From assembly GCF_014066305.1 (NCBI RefSeq), contig NW_023501050.1, positions 372,001-436,000 on the forward strand: a DNA stretch of 64,000 nt. Direction: 5' to 3'. The DNA is from Letharia columbiana. Lineage: Eukaryota; Ascomycota; Lecanoromycetes; Lecanorales; Parmeliaceae. Below the pieces are notes generated by a model that did no database searches, was not told the DNA's origin, and was given only the letters and a program-made list of their open reading frames with translations. Below, piece after piece: positions 22,701 to 31,474 of this stretch (position 1 is the stretch's first letter; each line of letters begins with the position of its first letter). The position numbers were made by a program, and so were the translations under genes.

Positions 22701-25700
22701 ATGCTCCCCAAGCCGGTACTCAATGACGTAATTCCCTGGTCAGCATCGGAGGTGCTTGAAGAACTGCTAGAAAGGGTTCCCGAGTCCATGCTAGAGGTGC
22801 TGTTCTTCAAGGTTGGGCCGGACATAGGAATAATGCTCGATGTCGAACCAATGCTAGAAAAAGCAGTGGTTTCGAGAGCGGTACTAGAAGAGATGCTCAT
22901 GGGCATTGTAGTATAACTCGATCCGGAATCTGTATTGGAAGAAGACGAGATGCTCTGGCCGAGATCCGTGCTGGTAGAGGAAGAAACGCCCGAAACAGGG
23001 TTCATACTGCTAGAGGCCGATGTGGTCGAGCCAGGATCCGGAGTGGAGGAATTATTTGTGCTAGGAGCTATCGCTTTGCTCAAATTAGGGTCTGCACTCA
23101 TCGATGACTTACTCATGCCAACACTCATACTAGGAGTGGAGGGAGAAAAGGTGCCGGAAACTGATGTTATGTTTACTCCGGGACCTGCATTCGCCAGGGT
23201 ACTAGATAATAATAAAGTACTCGGTGTATCGCCCGTAGTAGAAGCGGTGCTTGAACTGAGACCTGTGCTCGAGCTTGATGAGCTTAACCCATTTTTTGTA
23301 CTCGCGAAAGAGCCGGAAGAACTCGATATAAAATTCATGCTAGAAGCACTACTTGATGCTAGACTTGCGCTGGAACTCGATGGACCTGATCCAGTATTAG
23401 TACTTGCGATAGTACTCGAAGGTGATAGAGTAGTCGATATAGGATATGCGCCAGAAGTGCTGTTGAACGCGACAGTTGCGCTGGAAGCTGATGTGCTTGA
23501 TCCAATGTTTAGGCTCGAGGGGGCTACCGACGAGCTAATACACCAAGGGTCATCACGTTTGCAGAGGCTCGCCGAAGCACTGCTGGACGTCGATCTAACG
23601 CTTGATCCTAGATCCGAAACTGAGGAGCTGGAATTCGAAGAACCCGTGCCAGAAGAAGCACTCGATGCAGGAACCGAACTAGAAGAAGTTATGGAAAGTG
23701 CCGTGGAGCTAGATCCTAGGTTCACATTGGAAGTAGAGCTACTAACGCTTGATCCTAGATCCGAAACTGAGGAGCTGGAATTCGAAGAACCCGTGCTAGA
23801 AGAAGCACTCGATGCAGGAACCGAACTAGAAGAAGTTATGGAAAGTGCCGTGGAGCTAGATCCTAGGTTCACATTGGAAGTAGAGCTACTGGAACTTGTA
23901 GCGGCGCTAGACCCGGGGTCCGTGCTCGAAATAGTGCTGGAGGAAGTGTTGGACGAATGGCTGCCATAGATGCTGAAACTGGAGCTAATAAGTGATGCAG
24001 CGCTAGATCCGGGACCCGTGCTCGAAGAACTACTGGGGGTAGCACTAGAAGGAGCGTTGGAACTAGTACTTGGAGAAGTAACCGAAGAGGTGCCCGAGGA
24101 AGTTTTCGATTCCGGATCCGCGTTGGAGGTGGTGCTGGGAGTAGTGCTTGGAGCAGCGCTGAAGAAAAGACCATTGACAGTCTGGGTAACAGCGGCAGAA
24201 CTAGCGCTCAATCCAGGGTTCGTAGTAGACGATGAGCTTGGTTGAGAACTGGAAGAACTGCTCAAAAAGGTGGTAGATCCTGGGCTTGTACAAGATGATG
24301 AATTGGACAAAGCGGTCGGAAAACTGGACGACGAGGTGGAAGAAAAACTCGAGAAAGCTGTTATTCCAAGATCAATGTGGGAAGATGTACCTGATATTGA
24401 TAACGAAGAGGTCATCAACGGAGAGCTGCCAACTGAAGAAAGGCTACTACTCGACACAAAAGACGAATAACCACTGCTAGTCACAGACCCCGATGTTGTA
24501 GGAGAAGTTGTTGAAGAAAAGCTAGCGCTGCTACTGCTACTGCTTGAAAGCTGACTGCTGGTTGACAAAATACCGCCGCTTGATGGAAGGCTGCTTGATG
24601 GAAGGCTGCTTGATGGAAGGCTGCTTGATGGAAGGCTGCTTGATGGAAGGCTGCTTGATGGAAGGCTGCTTGATGGAAGGCTGCTTGATGGAAGGCTGCT
24701 TGACGGAACGCTGCTTGACGGAACGCTGCTTGACGGAACGCTGCTTGACGGAACGCTGCTTGACGGAAGGCTGCTTGACGGAACGCTGCTTGATAAAAAG
24801 CTACTTGATAGTACGGTGGTGCTTGATAGTACGGTGGTGCTTGACGGAAGGCTGTTGGACGGAAGGCTGCTCGATAGTACGCTGCTCGATAGTACGCTAC
24901 TTGATAGTACGCTGCTTGATAGTACGCTGCTTGATGAAAGGCTGTTGGACGGAAGGCTGCTCGATAGTACGCTGCTCGATAGTACGCTGCTTGACAGTAC
25001 GCTACTTGATAGTACGCTGGTTGATGGTACGCTGGTTGATGGTACGCTGGTTGATGGTACGCTGGTTGATGGTACGCTGGTTGATGGTACGCTGGTTGAT
25101 GGTACGCTGGTTGATGGTACGCTGGTTGATGGTACGCTGGTTGATGGTACGCTGGTTGATGGTACGCTGGTTGATGGTACGCTGGTTGATGGTACGCTGG
25201 TTGATGGTACGCTGGTTGATGGTACGCTGGTTGATGGTACGCTGGTTGATGGTACGCTGGTTGATGGTACGCTGGTTGATGGTACGCTGGTTGATGGTAC
25301 GCTGGTTGATGGTACGCTGCTCGATAGTACGCTGCTTGACGGTACGCTGCTTGACGATAAAACGCTTATGCTGCTACTGCTTGATGACGAAGAGATTGCT
25401 GAGGAAGAGCTGCTGCTTATGGCGTTTGATAATATGCTGGAGGACTGACTATTCGTCGAAGATAAAGAAATTGTTGGGGATGGAGTACTGGAGCTTATTG
25501 AAGAGCTTATTGAAGAGCCTGATACATGACGGAGATTTTGCGATGAGATTGGCGATGAATTCGGCGGGTTGCTGGAAGACGTACTCGAGGAGAGAATTGA
25601 TGCGGCAACTGAATATGAACTTGATGTACTTGGAGGTGTGCTCGAAGAAGTGCTAAAGGAAGTCCCCAAATAGGTACTTACTACCGTGCTTGAGGACGTA

Positions 25701-26767
25701 GTTAGAGAGGTGCTTGAGGAGATAACGGTGAATACACTAGATGAAACGCTAGACGGTGATGACGACAAGCTTGAGGAACCTGACGATAGAGTCGATAGTG
25801 ATGATGAAGGCGTTGAAGTCGAAGACGAAGGCGTCGCTATGGTGGAACTTGACGTGCCAGAACTTGACGTGCCAGAACTTGTCGGCGTGCTAGAAGAACT
25901 TGCAAGTCCACTTGATGATGAGCTGAGTGATAGTGTAGACGAAGGCGTCGCTATGGTGGAACTTGACGTGCCAGAACTTGTCGGCGTGCTAGAACTTACC
26001 GACGTAGCATAATTTGCCGCCAACTTGATAGGAATTGCCGACGTGCTAGAAGAACTTGCAAGTCCACTTGATGATGAGCTGATAATAGATGATTTTGTTG
26101 AAGACGACGAGCCGCTAGATAACGTGCTTGAAAGAGTGCTGGTGGTGGAAGATGCGGTTGTTGATAAGGGACTAATGGACGAGGTGGTTGAAGAGCCGCT
26201 AGATAACGTGCTTGAAAGAGTGCTGGTGGTGGAAGATGCGGTTGTTGATAAGGGACTAATGGACGAGGTGGTTGAAGAAGAGCTGCTAGCCGTTGTAGTG
26301 ACAGAGCAAACAGTAGAAGAACCCGTTGTCGAACAGGAGGTGTTGGTAAAAGAACCTTGCCGGACACCCAAGACACGATCATTATAATTGTTGCTGGAAA
26401 TCTTCGCGGTTGAGTTCTTCAAGTTGCAAAGATCATTTTCAGTAGCCCAGGCCCATGCTGTACACGTAGTTCCATCGGTGAAAGTATAACCATCACAAAG
26501 AGATGCGCAGGCCGTTGCACTTGCCTCGCTGATTTGTATGTGGTAAGCACTGCCATCATCTTCAACACTGGCATCACCACAATAGATCAAGTAACTGTCA
26601 TAGGTTGTACCGGCCGCTGCTGGACATACAAGACCGCTGGAGGAGGCCGTGCCGGATGATGATGTGCTCGAAGTAGTAATACTTGAAACGGTTGTGCTCG
26701 ATGCTGTTGTTGCCGAAAGTACAGGCAGGGCCACGGCGGCGAGGGCAAGAAGAAAGCTGAGCTTCAT
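19766..26767 (-). CDS. Giant secreted Ser/Thr-rich repeat protein
   Basis: A single uninterrupted exon of 7,002 bases encodes 2,333 residues. The start is the ATG at 26767, followed by a clear signal peptide (MKLSFLLALAAVALPVLSA). Residues about 45-130 form a Cys-containing PAN/apple-like module with VCPAAAGTTYDSYLIYCG, ACASLCDG, TCTAWAWA and DLCNLKN. The rest, over 90 percent of the chain, is Ser/Thr/Pro-rich and built of nested repeats, including about 50 pentapeptides of the VPSTS, LPSSS or VLSSS type. It should be heavily O-mannosylated, extended and wall-associated or extracellular. A lone Cys island, CKRDDPWC, interrupts the repeats (about 23540-23563). The C-terminal 300 residues carry eight copies of a basic SRRVQ/SRKVQ motif. 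The protein ends TRAVARVEG with no hydrophobic GPI signal. Function is unknown; adhesion or surface shielding is plausible but not shown. Long open frames on the opposite strand are a by-product of codon composition. Confidence 0.88.
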   Translation of the reverse strand: MKLSFLLALAAVALPVLSATTASSTTVSSITTSSTSSSGTASSSGLVCPAAAGTTYDSYLIYCGDASVEDDGSAYHIQISEASATACASLCDGYTFTDGTTCTAWAWATENDLCNLKNSTAKISSNNYNDRVLGVRQGSFTNTSCSTTGSSTVCSVTTTASSSSSTTSSISPLSTTASSTTSTLSSTLSSGSSTTSSISPLSTTASSTTSTLSSTLSSGSSSSTKSSIISSSSSGLASSSSTSAIPIKLAANYATSVSSSTPTSSGTSSSTIATPSSTLSLSSSSSGLASSSSTPTSSGTSSSGTSSSTIATPSSSTSTPSSSLSTLSSGSSSLSSSPSSVSSSVFTVISSSTSLTTSSSTVVSTYLGTSFSTSSSTPPSTSSSYSVAASILSSSTSSSNPPNSSPISSQNLRHVSGSSISSSISSSTPSPTISLSSTNSQSSSILSNAISSSSSSAISSSSSSSSISVLSSSSVPSSSVLSSSVPSTSVPSTSVPSTSVPSTSVPSTSVPSTSVPSTSVPSTSVPSTSVPSTSVPSTSVPSTSVPSTSVPSTSVPSTSVPSTSVPSTSVPSTSVPSTSVPSTSVLSSSVLSSSVLSSSVLSSSLPSNSLSSSSVLSSSVLSSSVLSSSVLSSSLPSNSLPSSTTVLSSTTVLSSSFLSSSVPSSSLPSSSVPSSSVPSSSVPSSSVPSSSLPSSSLPSSSLPSSSLPSSSLPSSSLPSSSLPSSSLPSSGGILSTSSQLSSSSSSSASFSSTTSPTTSGSVTSSGYSSFVSSSSLSSVGSSPLMTSSLSISGTSSHIDLGITAFSSFSSTSSSSFPTALSNSSSCTSPGSTTFLSSSSSSQPSSSSTTNPGLSASSAAVTQTVNGLFFSAAPSTTPSTTSNADPESKTSSGTSSVTSPSTSSNAPSSATPSSSSSTGPGSSAASLISSSFSIYGSHSSNTSSSTISSTDPGSSAATSSSSSTSNVNLGSSSTALSITSSSSVPASSASSSTGSSNSSSSVSDLGSSVSSSTSNVNLGSSSTALSITSSSSVPASSASSGTGSSNSSSSVSDLGSSVRSTSSSASASLCKRDDPWCISSSVAPSSLNIGSSTSASSATVAFNSTSGAYPISTTLSPSSTIASTNTGSGPSSSSASLASSSASSMNFISSSSGSFASTKNGLSSSSSSTGLSSSTASTTGDTPSTLLLSSTLANAGPGVNITSVSGTFSPSTPSMSVGMSKSSMSADPNLSKAIAPSTNNSSTPDPGSTTSASSSMNPVSGVSSSTSTDLGQSISSSSNTDSGSSYTTMPMSISSSTALETTAFSSIGSTSSIIPMSGPTLKNSTSSMDSGTLSSSSSSTSDADQGITSLSTGLGSIASSSGLGLSTSSTTDPGSTSSSTKFVPITSSTLSILSSNGSSSITSTGSSSTSDLAGSSPLSSTISSSSTSSADAAMAVGLALAFAFSSTASTDSISSTLSVDPGTTTSTTDTNSSTLSTSLGSTSSNNAFSSTSNTDAGTSAPSPSSSSTSNTIASSSTSSSDSSSTSNTGSNSLTLSANSSLTFSTGLSSLSSKVNSSSTSSTDFSSLVSKSELSLSSSTNLVISVSSTDFATLTSSFSSSSSVSSTYLSSTYNTSTFSTSRIPEVVVLAYSDPNAISSSDVSTDPPADAPTSGGSSAISSPETSSASATFTLTTTILLDNDFSPSASSGSTTFPDSTVPSDTSSAATSNSTLSAGNAAPFSASLGSTTSTPYPSDLSTSSSSAVSPVSSAPISTLSLGNTILSGTSPSLTPNYSDSSTFIPISSSSSQIGYSATTSTSANFSVSTSSTSKVSSSSQYRNINVEIAVPQTSASASSSSTPGSSTPASTSSAAATFTFSSSAGPSPATSTPTSSTYSAAAGSTPSSIIVSTPLSSTSILSTSSTPATSMPISGTSLASASSTSTASFLTPSSTFPSSTISPLSTSSSAIPASMSSSSASRSAAASITSSTISSSAPSSNDIPTSSSSSVSGNSSSFPSGTSSSTESGLSSSTSTYSRKVQPYVEPSIPSSSPTPSSTNTESSSSSSSSIYSRRVQLYAATTSAQSSSSSSISSTSTYSRRVQLLVVTPTPTSTASSVPGSTSSTSIYSRKVQPLVVSSTPSSSAALSSSTVLGSSSSTKPTTTATAPPSSSSTVPSSSSSTKPTTTATAPPSSSSTVPSSSSSTKPTTTATTTAPPSSSSTVPSSSSSTSIYSRRVQPLVVSSSTTTVSTVPVSSTVTSLKVQTVLVTLSTVPSPTVSVSTTTITSRRVQPLVFSSSTSSSSTVHTSSSVTARRVRRNAAVAVGAETPTRAKSSSASAKPPTTLSTLTRAVARVEG
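19890..20740 (-). repeat. Eight-copy dibasic SR[RK]VQ motif region
   Basis: Within the giant protein's C-terminal part, eight motifs recur at about 25-50 residue spacing: YSRKVQPYV, YSRRVQLYA, YSRRVQLLV, YSRKVQPLV, YSRRVQPLV, TSLKVQTVL, TSRRVQPLV and TARRVRRNA. Three near-identical 69-75 bp units (about 20160-20395) encode TKPTTTATAPPSSSSTVP-type repeats between two of them. The motifs are the only regularly basic positions in an otherwise uncharged chain. Five or six contain an Arg-Arg pair that a Kex2-type protease could cut; the others have Arg-Lys or Leu-Lys. Confidence 0.8.
23595..23890 (-). repeat. 147-bp near-perfect tandem duplication
   Basis: Two copies of a 147-base unit (49 codons) abut at about 23742 and differ at one or two bases. 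They encode the repeated STSNVNLGSSSTALSITSSS ... SVSDLGSSV block. The near identity implies a recent duplication or ongoing homogenisation. Confidence 0.85.
24579..25350 (-). repeat. 15-bp minisatellite coding for pentapeptides
   Basis: About 770 bases of 15-base units lie inside the giant gene. GCTTGATGGAAGGCT-type units (LPSSS, about eight in a row from 24579) pass into variant units, then into about 20 identical GGTTGATGGTACGCT units (VPSTS) at about 25018-25318. All units preserve frame. Copy number is expected to vary between strains. Confidence 0.92.
26109..26280 (-). repeat. 84-bp exact tandem duplication
   Basis: Two identical 84-base units (28 codons) near the protein's N-terminal third encode the repeated SISPLSTTASSTTSTLSSTL block. 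This is a third repeat size in the same gene. Confidence 0.85.
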
Positions 26768-28740
26768 ATCGAGTCGCACCCAATATCAAAACCGAGGGTC
26801 TTCAGTAATCTCTTACGGTACAGTCGTAGCCTGAGAAGATGACCCACGCTTGAAGAGCGCGTTACTCTTAAGAAAGGCGGACGGCTATCACGGAAGTGGC
26901 CAAAACACCCCAACATCATCATAAATGATAGAGAACGGTGCGGTTAGAACGCCGACACTGAGATACCATGGATAGATTCGAAGCTTTCCTGTCAAGGATC
27001 TGTGTCACTGAGAAGAGAAACATCAATGTCTACCAGAGACGAACGCCACTCGAAAAGGAAGAAGCCACATCAAACTTTATAACCGCCTCAAATGGCCGAA
27101 GTCTAGAAGCTGAGAACTCACCAAAAGTCTATTGTGAAGCTCACTCAATATGATGGACACTAGGAAGGAAACAGTGGACAGGCTCGAGACGATGTTTAGA
27201 CACACATGTTTGACACCGACGTTCAACCCCTCGTCTTTGTCAGCGGAGACGAGAGACGCAGATACAAGCAGTGTTTTACAGGCGCATTAGTTTCGTCTCC
27301 TAACTCCATGTCCCTTACGCAGGTCATGCAGAGATTCTCACCGAGGCTTTCCGAAGAAGTGAGAACAACACTTACAGTTGTTTTTAGAATACCCCTGTCT
27401 ATCCACAGCAATTTCGTCGTCTAAATCAACAAGTACGACAGAGCAACGATAAGCGCCACAATCTGGGCGTCACTGAGATGGTGACCACTAGAACGATCTC
27501 GTTGGGGGGACGCTTCGGGGCGCGAAGGTCCGACACCGCGGAAACCTTTGAAACTTTCCTTGATACCATTTTCCCTGTGCGGACATCCTGTGAGACCCGT
27601 CGGGAATCGCAAGAACCCTTGGAAGTAGAAGGCAAAAGCTCGTAATTAGGAAGATGTGGCGTGTATCAAGGGACCAGAACCGGTCGAATGACTCAGCTGA
27701 CGACTTCTTAGTTTCTCAGCGTGAAGAATCTTCTGGTCAAATTAACATACTTTCACTATTGGTAGAAAGGTGTGAACGCGAACCATGGTAAAAAGATTGC
27801 GATGCGTTGGGTATTGTGATGGAAGTGGCAGGAGATATCCAATCTAGCTGTGTTGAGATTAGTCCATAATTTTTTTCTCTAAATTGTCCTACACGTACTC
27901 GTACGGAGGTATAACGGTGCGCAAAAAGACTTTATGGACAAGACCTCTCCGGAGGTTATTGTAGCCATTGCGTCTAAACATTAGAAATAAACACTTAGTT
28001 TGAGTTAAGCTCGATAGGAAGAAAGTAAGATGTATACAACTCCCATGCCCCTCTACCTTAGAGAGCCGGACTTTAGCTTCTGGTAGGCCGATGTCCTAGG
28101 AAAGAGTATGCATCTCTGTATGAATCCATTGGAGATGAGAAATTATTAGCTCTTGAAGCGCTCAGGTTCTCTCTGAAGTACCCCCCCCTCCACGCCTCTG
28201 CCGGCCTTTCCGACGTGCACTAATGGTGTGAGACATATACGAAGGTACCGTTCAAGTTTGCTTCCTCCATATCCTTGCATCTCTAATTTAAGTCTCAGTT
28301 TGTATATTCAATGATCCTCCGTCTTCTTGAAGAGATGGTGGTAGGTTCAAGCTTGGTCAACCGTCTTTATCGAAGTGAAACCTGCCGACATGAGACCGCT
28401 TCCCTGGCATAGCGGCATTGCTCACTCCTGGCACCTAAATCTGGTACAGATTACCGCCACCATTAACCCTGAAGCCCAACTGTACTAGCTTGCTCAGGAG
28501 TCCCATGAACGTTACCGTCTCGGCATAGTCATACGCGTCATTCACGATACTTGCATACGCAAAGCTTCCGGTGCCCACTTGCCGCAGTGGGTTTGGATAA
28601 TCTTGTGTTTCGCCACCCTCTCTTGTGTGTGTGAACTCATACAATTCAGTGATATAATATATTCACAATTGAAATGGTTTGGAGTGCGTGCATACTTTCC
28701 GAGGCCCATAAGCTCTTAAGTCTTCTAAAATTGTCTTGGA
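26768..28740. other. Upstream region without recognised genes
   Basis: This is the promoter side of the giant gene followed by about 1.9 kb with no gene I can support. Short open frames at 26968-27153, 27206-27424 (plus) and 27421-27635, 28435-28644 (minus) have neither recognisable motifs nor joinable introns. The stretch may contain decayed sequence like the relic that follows. Confidence 0.4.
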
Positions 28741-29367
28741 GTTCAAGTCAATGCCCCCAAGAAGCCATGCTGACCTCGAAGTCTGCGTAGCTGGACGGTT
28801 AGATCATATACAATCTGCATAAAGCCCAAAAATATTCTTACGAGATATGATGGCAAACTCGTCACCGAGGCTTTTCCAGAGACATATACAGAATACACGT
28901 CATCTTCAACCCCAAGAACGAGCAGTGAAGCCATTGTCACTACCACTACATCAGCAATCGCTACGAGCTCAGTGCCCGCCGCGACCCTGTCACAGGCGAT
29001 GATCATCTACCGTCGCGACGTCTGTGTTTCAGATCACGGTGCGTCCGAACGCTCAAGCACGGCCTTCGAATACGACATCATGCCCGGCCAGTCCGTAGAG
29101 ACATGCGAGGGCAAAGCCAGTTACCAAGCCCCAAGATACCAGCACCGGTACCCACAGTAGAATCGTGGCGTCAAGAGCAACTATCCGATCAACATCGGCC
29201 CCTTCAACCCCCACTGTCTTCAAGGCTGCTCGTACAATGGCAATTACCAAGTAGTCGGGAAGCTGAACTGCCCTCTTTTGGGGGCGTCATGCAGTGTCCC
29301 CAGAGCAACTGCAGGGATATGCGATCTAGGTACTGACACTCCGGTAGTGTACGCGGAATGGTGATCC
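28741..29367 (+). pseudogene. Relic of a secreted Cys-rich protein gene
   Basis: One plus-strand frame reads through 627 bases with coding character, interrupted only by TGA at 28771 and TAG at 29158 before a final TGA. It encodes YDGKLVTEAFPETYTEY, then a Ser/Thr linker (TSSEAIVTTTTSAIATSSVP). A middle part follows with YRRDVCVSDHG and FEYDIMPGQSVETCEGK. After the TAG a Cys-rich tail has NIGPFNPHCLQGCSYNG, KLNCPLLGASCS and ATAGICD. The Cys pattern and the Ser/Thr linker suggest a fungal extracellular protein. No initiating ATG or signal peptide was found, so the 5' part is missing or further decayed. Both stops are one C-to-T step from sense codons (CGA, CAG). A selenocysteine or readthrough explanation is unlikely. 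Confidence 0.5.
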
Positions 29368-29963
29368 GGTGCCTTAGATGTCTATCCACCAGTTGCATGT
29401 ATCTTCCCATGAATAAGCCATCACTTATGGACCCCAGCGGCACCGTCGCCACACCAATGTAGCACTATTCAAGACCGTACAAAAATGATTTCTTCAGACT
29501 TGTAATTGTAAGAGGTAGAAAGGGTTTGAGGAAAGAGTGTAAGGCTTTCTTAATGGCTGTGCTGCTTCGACCCAAGGTCTATCTTCCTCGTCACTCACCT
29601 CTCCCAATAAAGAATAATTGCCCGGCAACCTCACATGATTTGCTTCGATTAAGATGTCTCGAGCAAAACATGGGTGTTGAAGAGACAGAAAAAATTGGTG
29701 CAAATATGCGCAGAATGATGTATGCCAAGGCTCACTTTTCATTGTGACTCTTGTGCTCTATATGCAATACTTGGAATCACAATCGGATCTTAGTTTTCCA
29801 ATTTATTCCATTATCTCGGAATGTCGAGGACAAAAGCCCTCCCCTCTTCCGAGAAATTCCATTCCTTTAACAACGCACACGCTCTGAATCTACACAGACA
29901 CACACAGTCAATTCCACGTATCTCCTACCAAATTTCCAAAATATTACAACCACCTCTACAGGT
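29368..29963. other. Intergenic region and short leader
   Basis: No gene was recognised. The last 100 bases are A/C-rich, with an AACAACGCACACGC and ACACAGACACACACAG type leader leading into the small gene that starts at 29964. Confidence 0.45.
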
Positions 29964-30594
29964 ATGTTCCACAAACACCTCGACCAAGCCTCCAAGAGGT
30001 ACAAGGAGCATCCCAACGTTGCCGCGATGTACACCAGCCTCCCCAAAGACAAAGAACACAGACCGCAGCGGTAAGTCCTGTTACTAACCACCATTGAACT
30101 CCTTCTCCTGACAGACACAAGAGCCCCACCCCAAGACTACCCTCCCAAAATCCGGGATTTCGCCTACGATAAACATGAATCGGAAACAAATACCCGCGAC
30201 TTCATCGCCAAATTCGCCGACTTCGGCTTTCGAAGCCATCACAGGCGAGTCAACAACGGAGATCTGCTCTCGAAAGCCGGCGTTCTCGGCCACAAAAAAA
30301 AAGAGGCAACTCCAGGATGCTTCTGTCGATCTCAAGGCACAGTTTCCCGGCTTTTTCGACATGGACTACCATCCACCGCAACGCCAGGAGCGTCCAGTAT
30401 CGGAGACGACCACCACAACGACCACGAATTCGGTATCCTCGGACCTCTCCGGTACTACTGACACACCTTCTCTCGCCACTAGCTTTACCATGGAGTCTCT
30501 CGAGGAGGGAAGCAACGGCAGAAGACCCCGAGGCATTCGTGACAACCCGCTTATTCTTGCTGTCGCTGTTTGTATGTTGGAGTATATGAATTGA
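29964..30594 (+). pseudogene. Small two-exon gene with frameshift at an A9 tract
   Basis: No family was recognised. Exon 1 (29964-30070) reads MFHKHLDQASKRYKEHP and KDKEHRPQR. The best splice (intron 30071-30121, acceptor ACAAG) continues APPQDYPPKIRDFAYDKHE and TRDFIAKFADFGFRSHH. At a run of nine A residues (30294-30302) the coding character moves to another frame, with RQLQDASVDLKAQFPGFFDM and DYHPPQRQERPVSETT, which runs to a TGA at 30594. As sequenced, the original frame ends at 30459-30461 after 148 residues. With eight A's the two halves would be continuous and give about 190 residues. This may be a homopolymer sequencing error, a strain-specific null, or slippage. The protein is hydrophilic with no signal peptide. 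Confidence 0.45.
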
Positions 30595-30966
30595 TGGGGT
30601 TCAGACATGGCAGTGCCGCGGCTCTGAAGCTGATTGGCAACAATCGTCCATTTTAGAGTATTTTGATGGCGTGCAATGCTCATGTACTTGGAGAGACAAT
30701 AATGAAATGATTTTTCCCCCATCAACGCGCATACATGAACCACCTGACTCGAATAAACCTAACAATGAGGCATGAGTGCAGAACATTGCCAAGAGTTGAC
30801 TTATTGGTTGCAGAAATTTAATTGCAATATTATGTTGTGTGCTTTAATAATCCAATTTAGAGAAGATTTTCACACAGAACCACTCGCCTCCACGTCCACA
30901 CAATCATCCCCAGACACTCTCACGCACAAACCGCAACTCCAAATTCTCACCATCCAACGAACCATC

Positions 30967-31386
30967 ATGCCTTTTTCGGATCCCTCCAGCAGCTATTCCC
31001 AATACGAAAGCTCCTCATCCGGGGATCCAACGCCTGTCCAGTCCATGCTCGACTCTGAGATCTCCAATACCACAAACGATTCAATAATGGAGGCGCTGAC
31101 TCCGGAACTGTGCAAAAGCGATGAAGATATACAGATCCCGGAGGACAAGTTTGCACACAGGATACAACCCTTTTCCGAACCATGTCTGATCCTCTGTCAC
31201 TGGATGCTATACACGTGGGGCGCCGTGGTAACTCTTGGATGTCTGTATGCATTGGGGCTTGGAGAGGGTCAGATGCAGGGGCGTGAGAATGTGTGGGTCG
31301 ATATCGCTGTTGGTTTGGCTCGTTGTCTTCGATTCGGTTTTCTTCCAGTGGGACTAGGTCCAGGCCATGATATCTTGGATAATTGA
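30967..31386 (+). CDS. Small single-pass membrane protein, uncharacterised
   Basis: Intronless 139-residue frame starting MPFSDPSSSYSQYESSSS. Residues 1-70 are acidic and Ser-rich. One strong hydrophobic segment follows (LILCHWMLYTWGAVVTLGCL), about residues 77-97, and then a shorter amphipathic tail with a second weakly hydrophobic stretch. The ATG is preceded by a typical ascomycete C/A-rich leader (CACCATCCAACGAACCATC). No homologue was recognised. It sits between a broken small gene and a truncated GT90-like frame in an accessory-looking stretch, so it may be lineage-specific. Confidence 0.45.
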   Translation: MPFSDPSSSYSQYESSSSGDPTPVQSMLDSEISNTTNDSIMEALTPELCKSDEDIQIPEDKFAHRIQPFSEPCLILCHWMLYTWGAVVTLGCLYALGLGEGQMQGRENVWVDIAVGLARCLRFGFLPVGLGPGHDILDN

Positions 31387-31474
31387 TGAACTTTGACAAT
31401 TCCTTCTATTTCTTCTCTTTGCGCACCAAGCCTGCCTTTTCTTTCCCTGAAAACTCCAAAACCGTCTAGCAGCG

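Noticed and set aside
21624..22916. 430-codon plus-strand open frame
   Set aside because: It is antisense to the giant Ser-rich gene. The acidic Leu/Glu/Val-rich product is the mirror of Ser/Thr codons and repeats; the minus frame has a signal peptide and domain.
22935..23969. 344-codon plus-strand open frame
   Set aside because: Same explanation: composition-driven antisense frame of the giant gene.
24579..25350. Regular short repeats resembling a CRISPR-like array
   Set aside because: Units are contiguous 15-mers with no spacers and lie in a eukaryotic coding frame.
24544..25656. 370-codon plus-strand frame of MVRWL and MEGCL repeats
   Set aside because: It is the 15-bp minisatellite read on the other strand. 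The product is nonsensical and has no start context.
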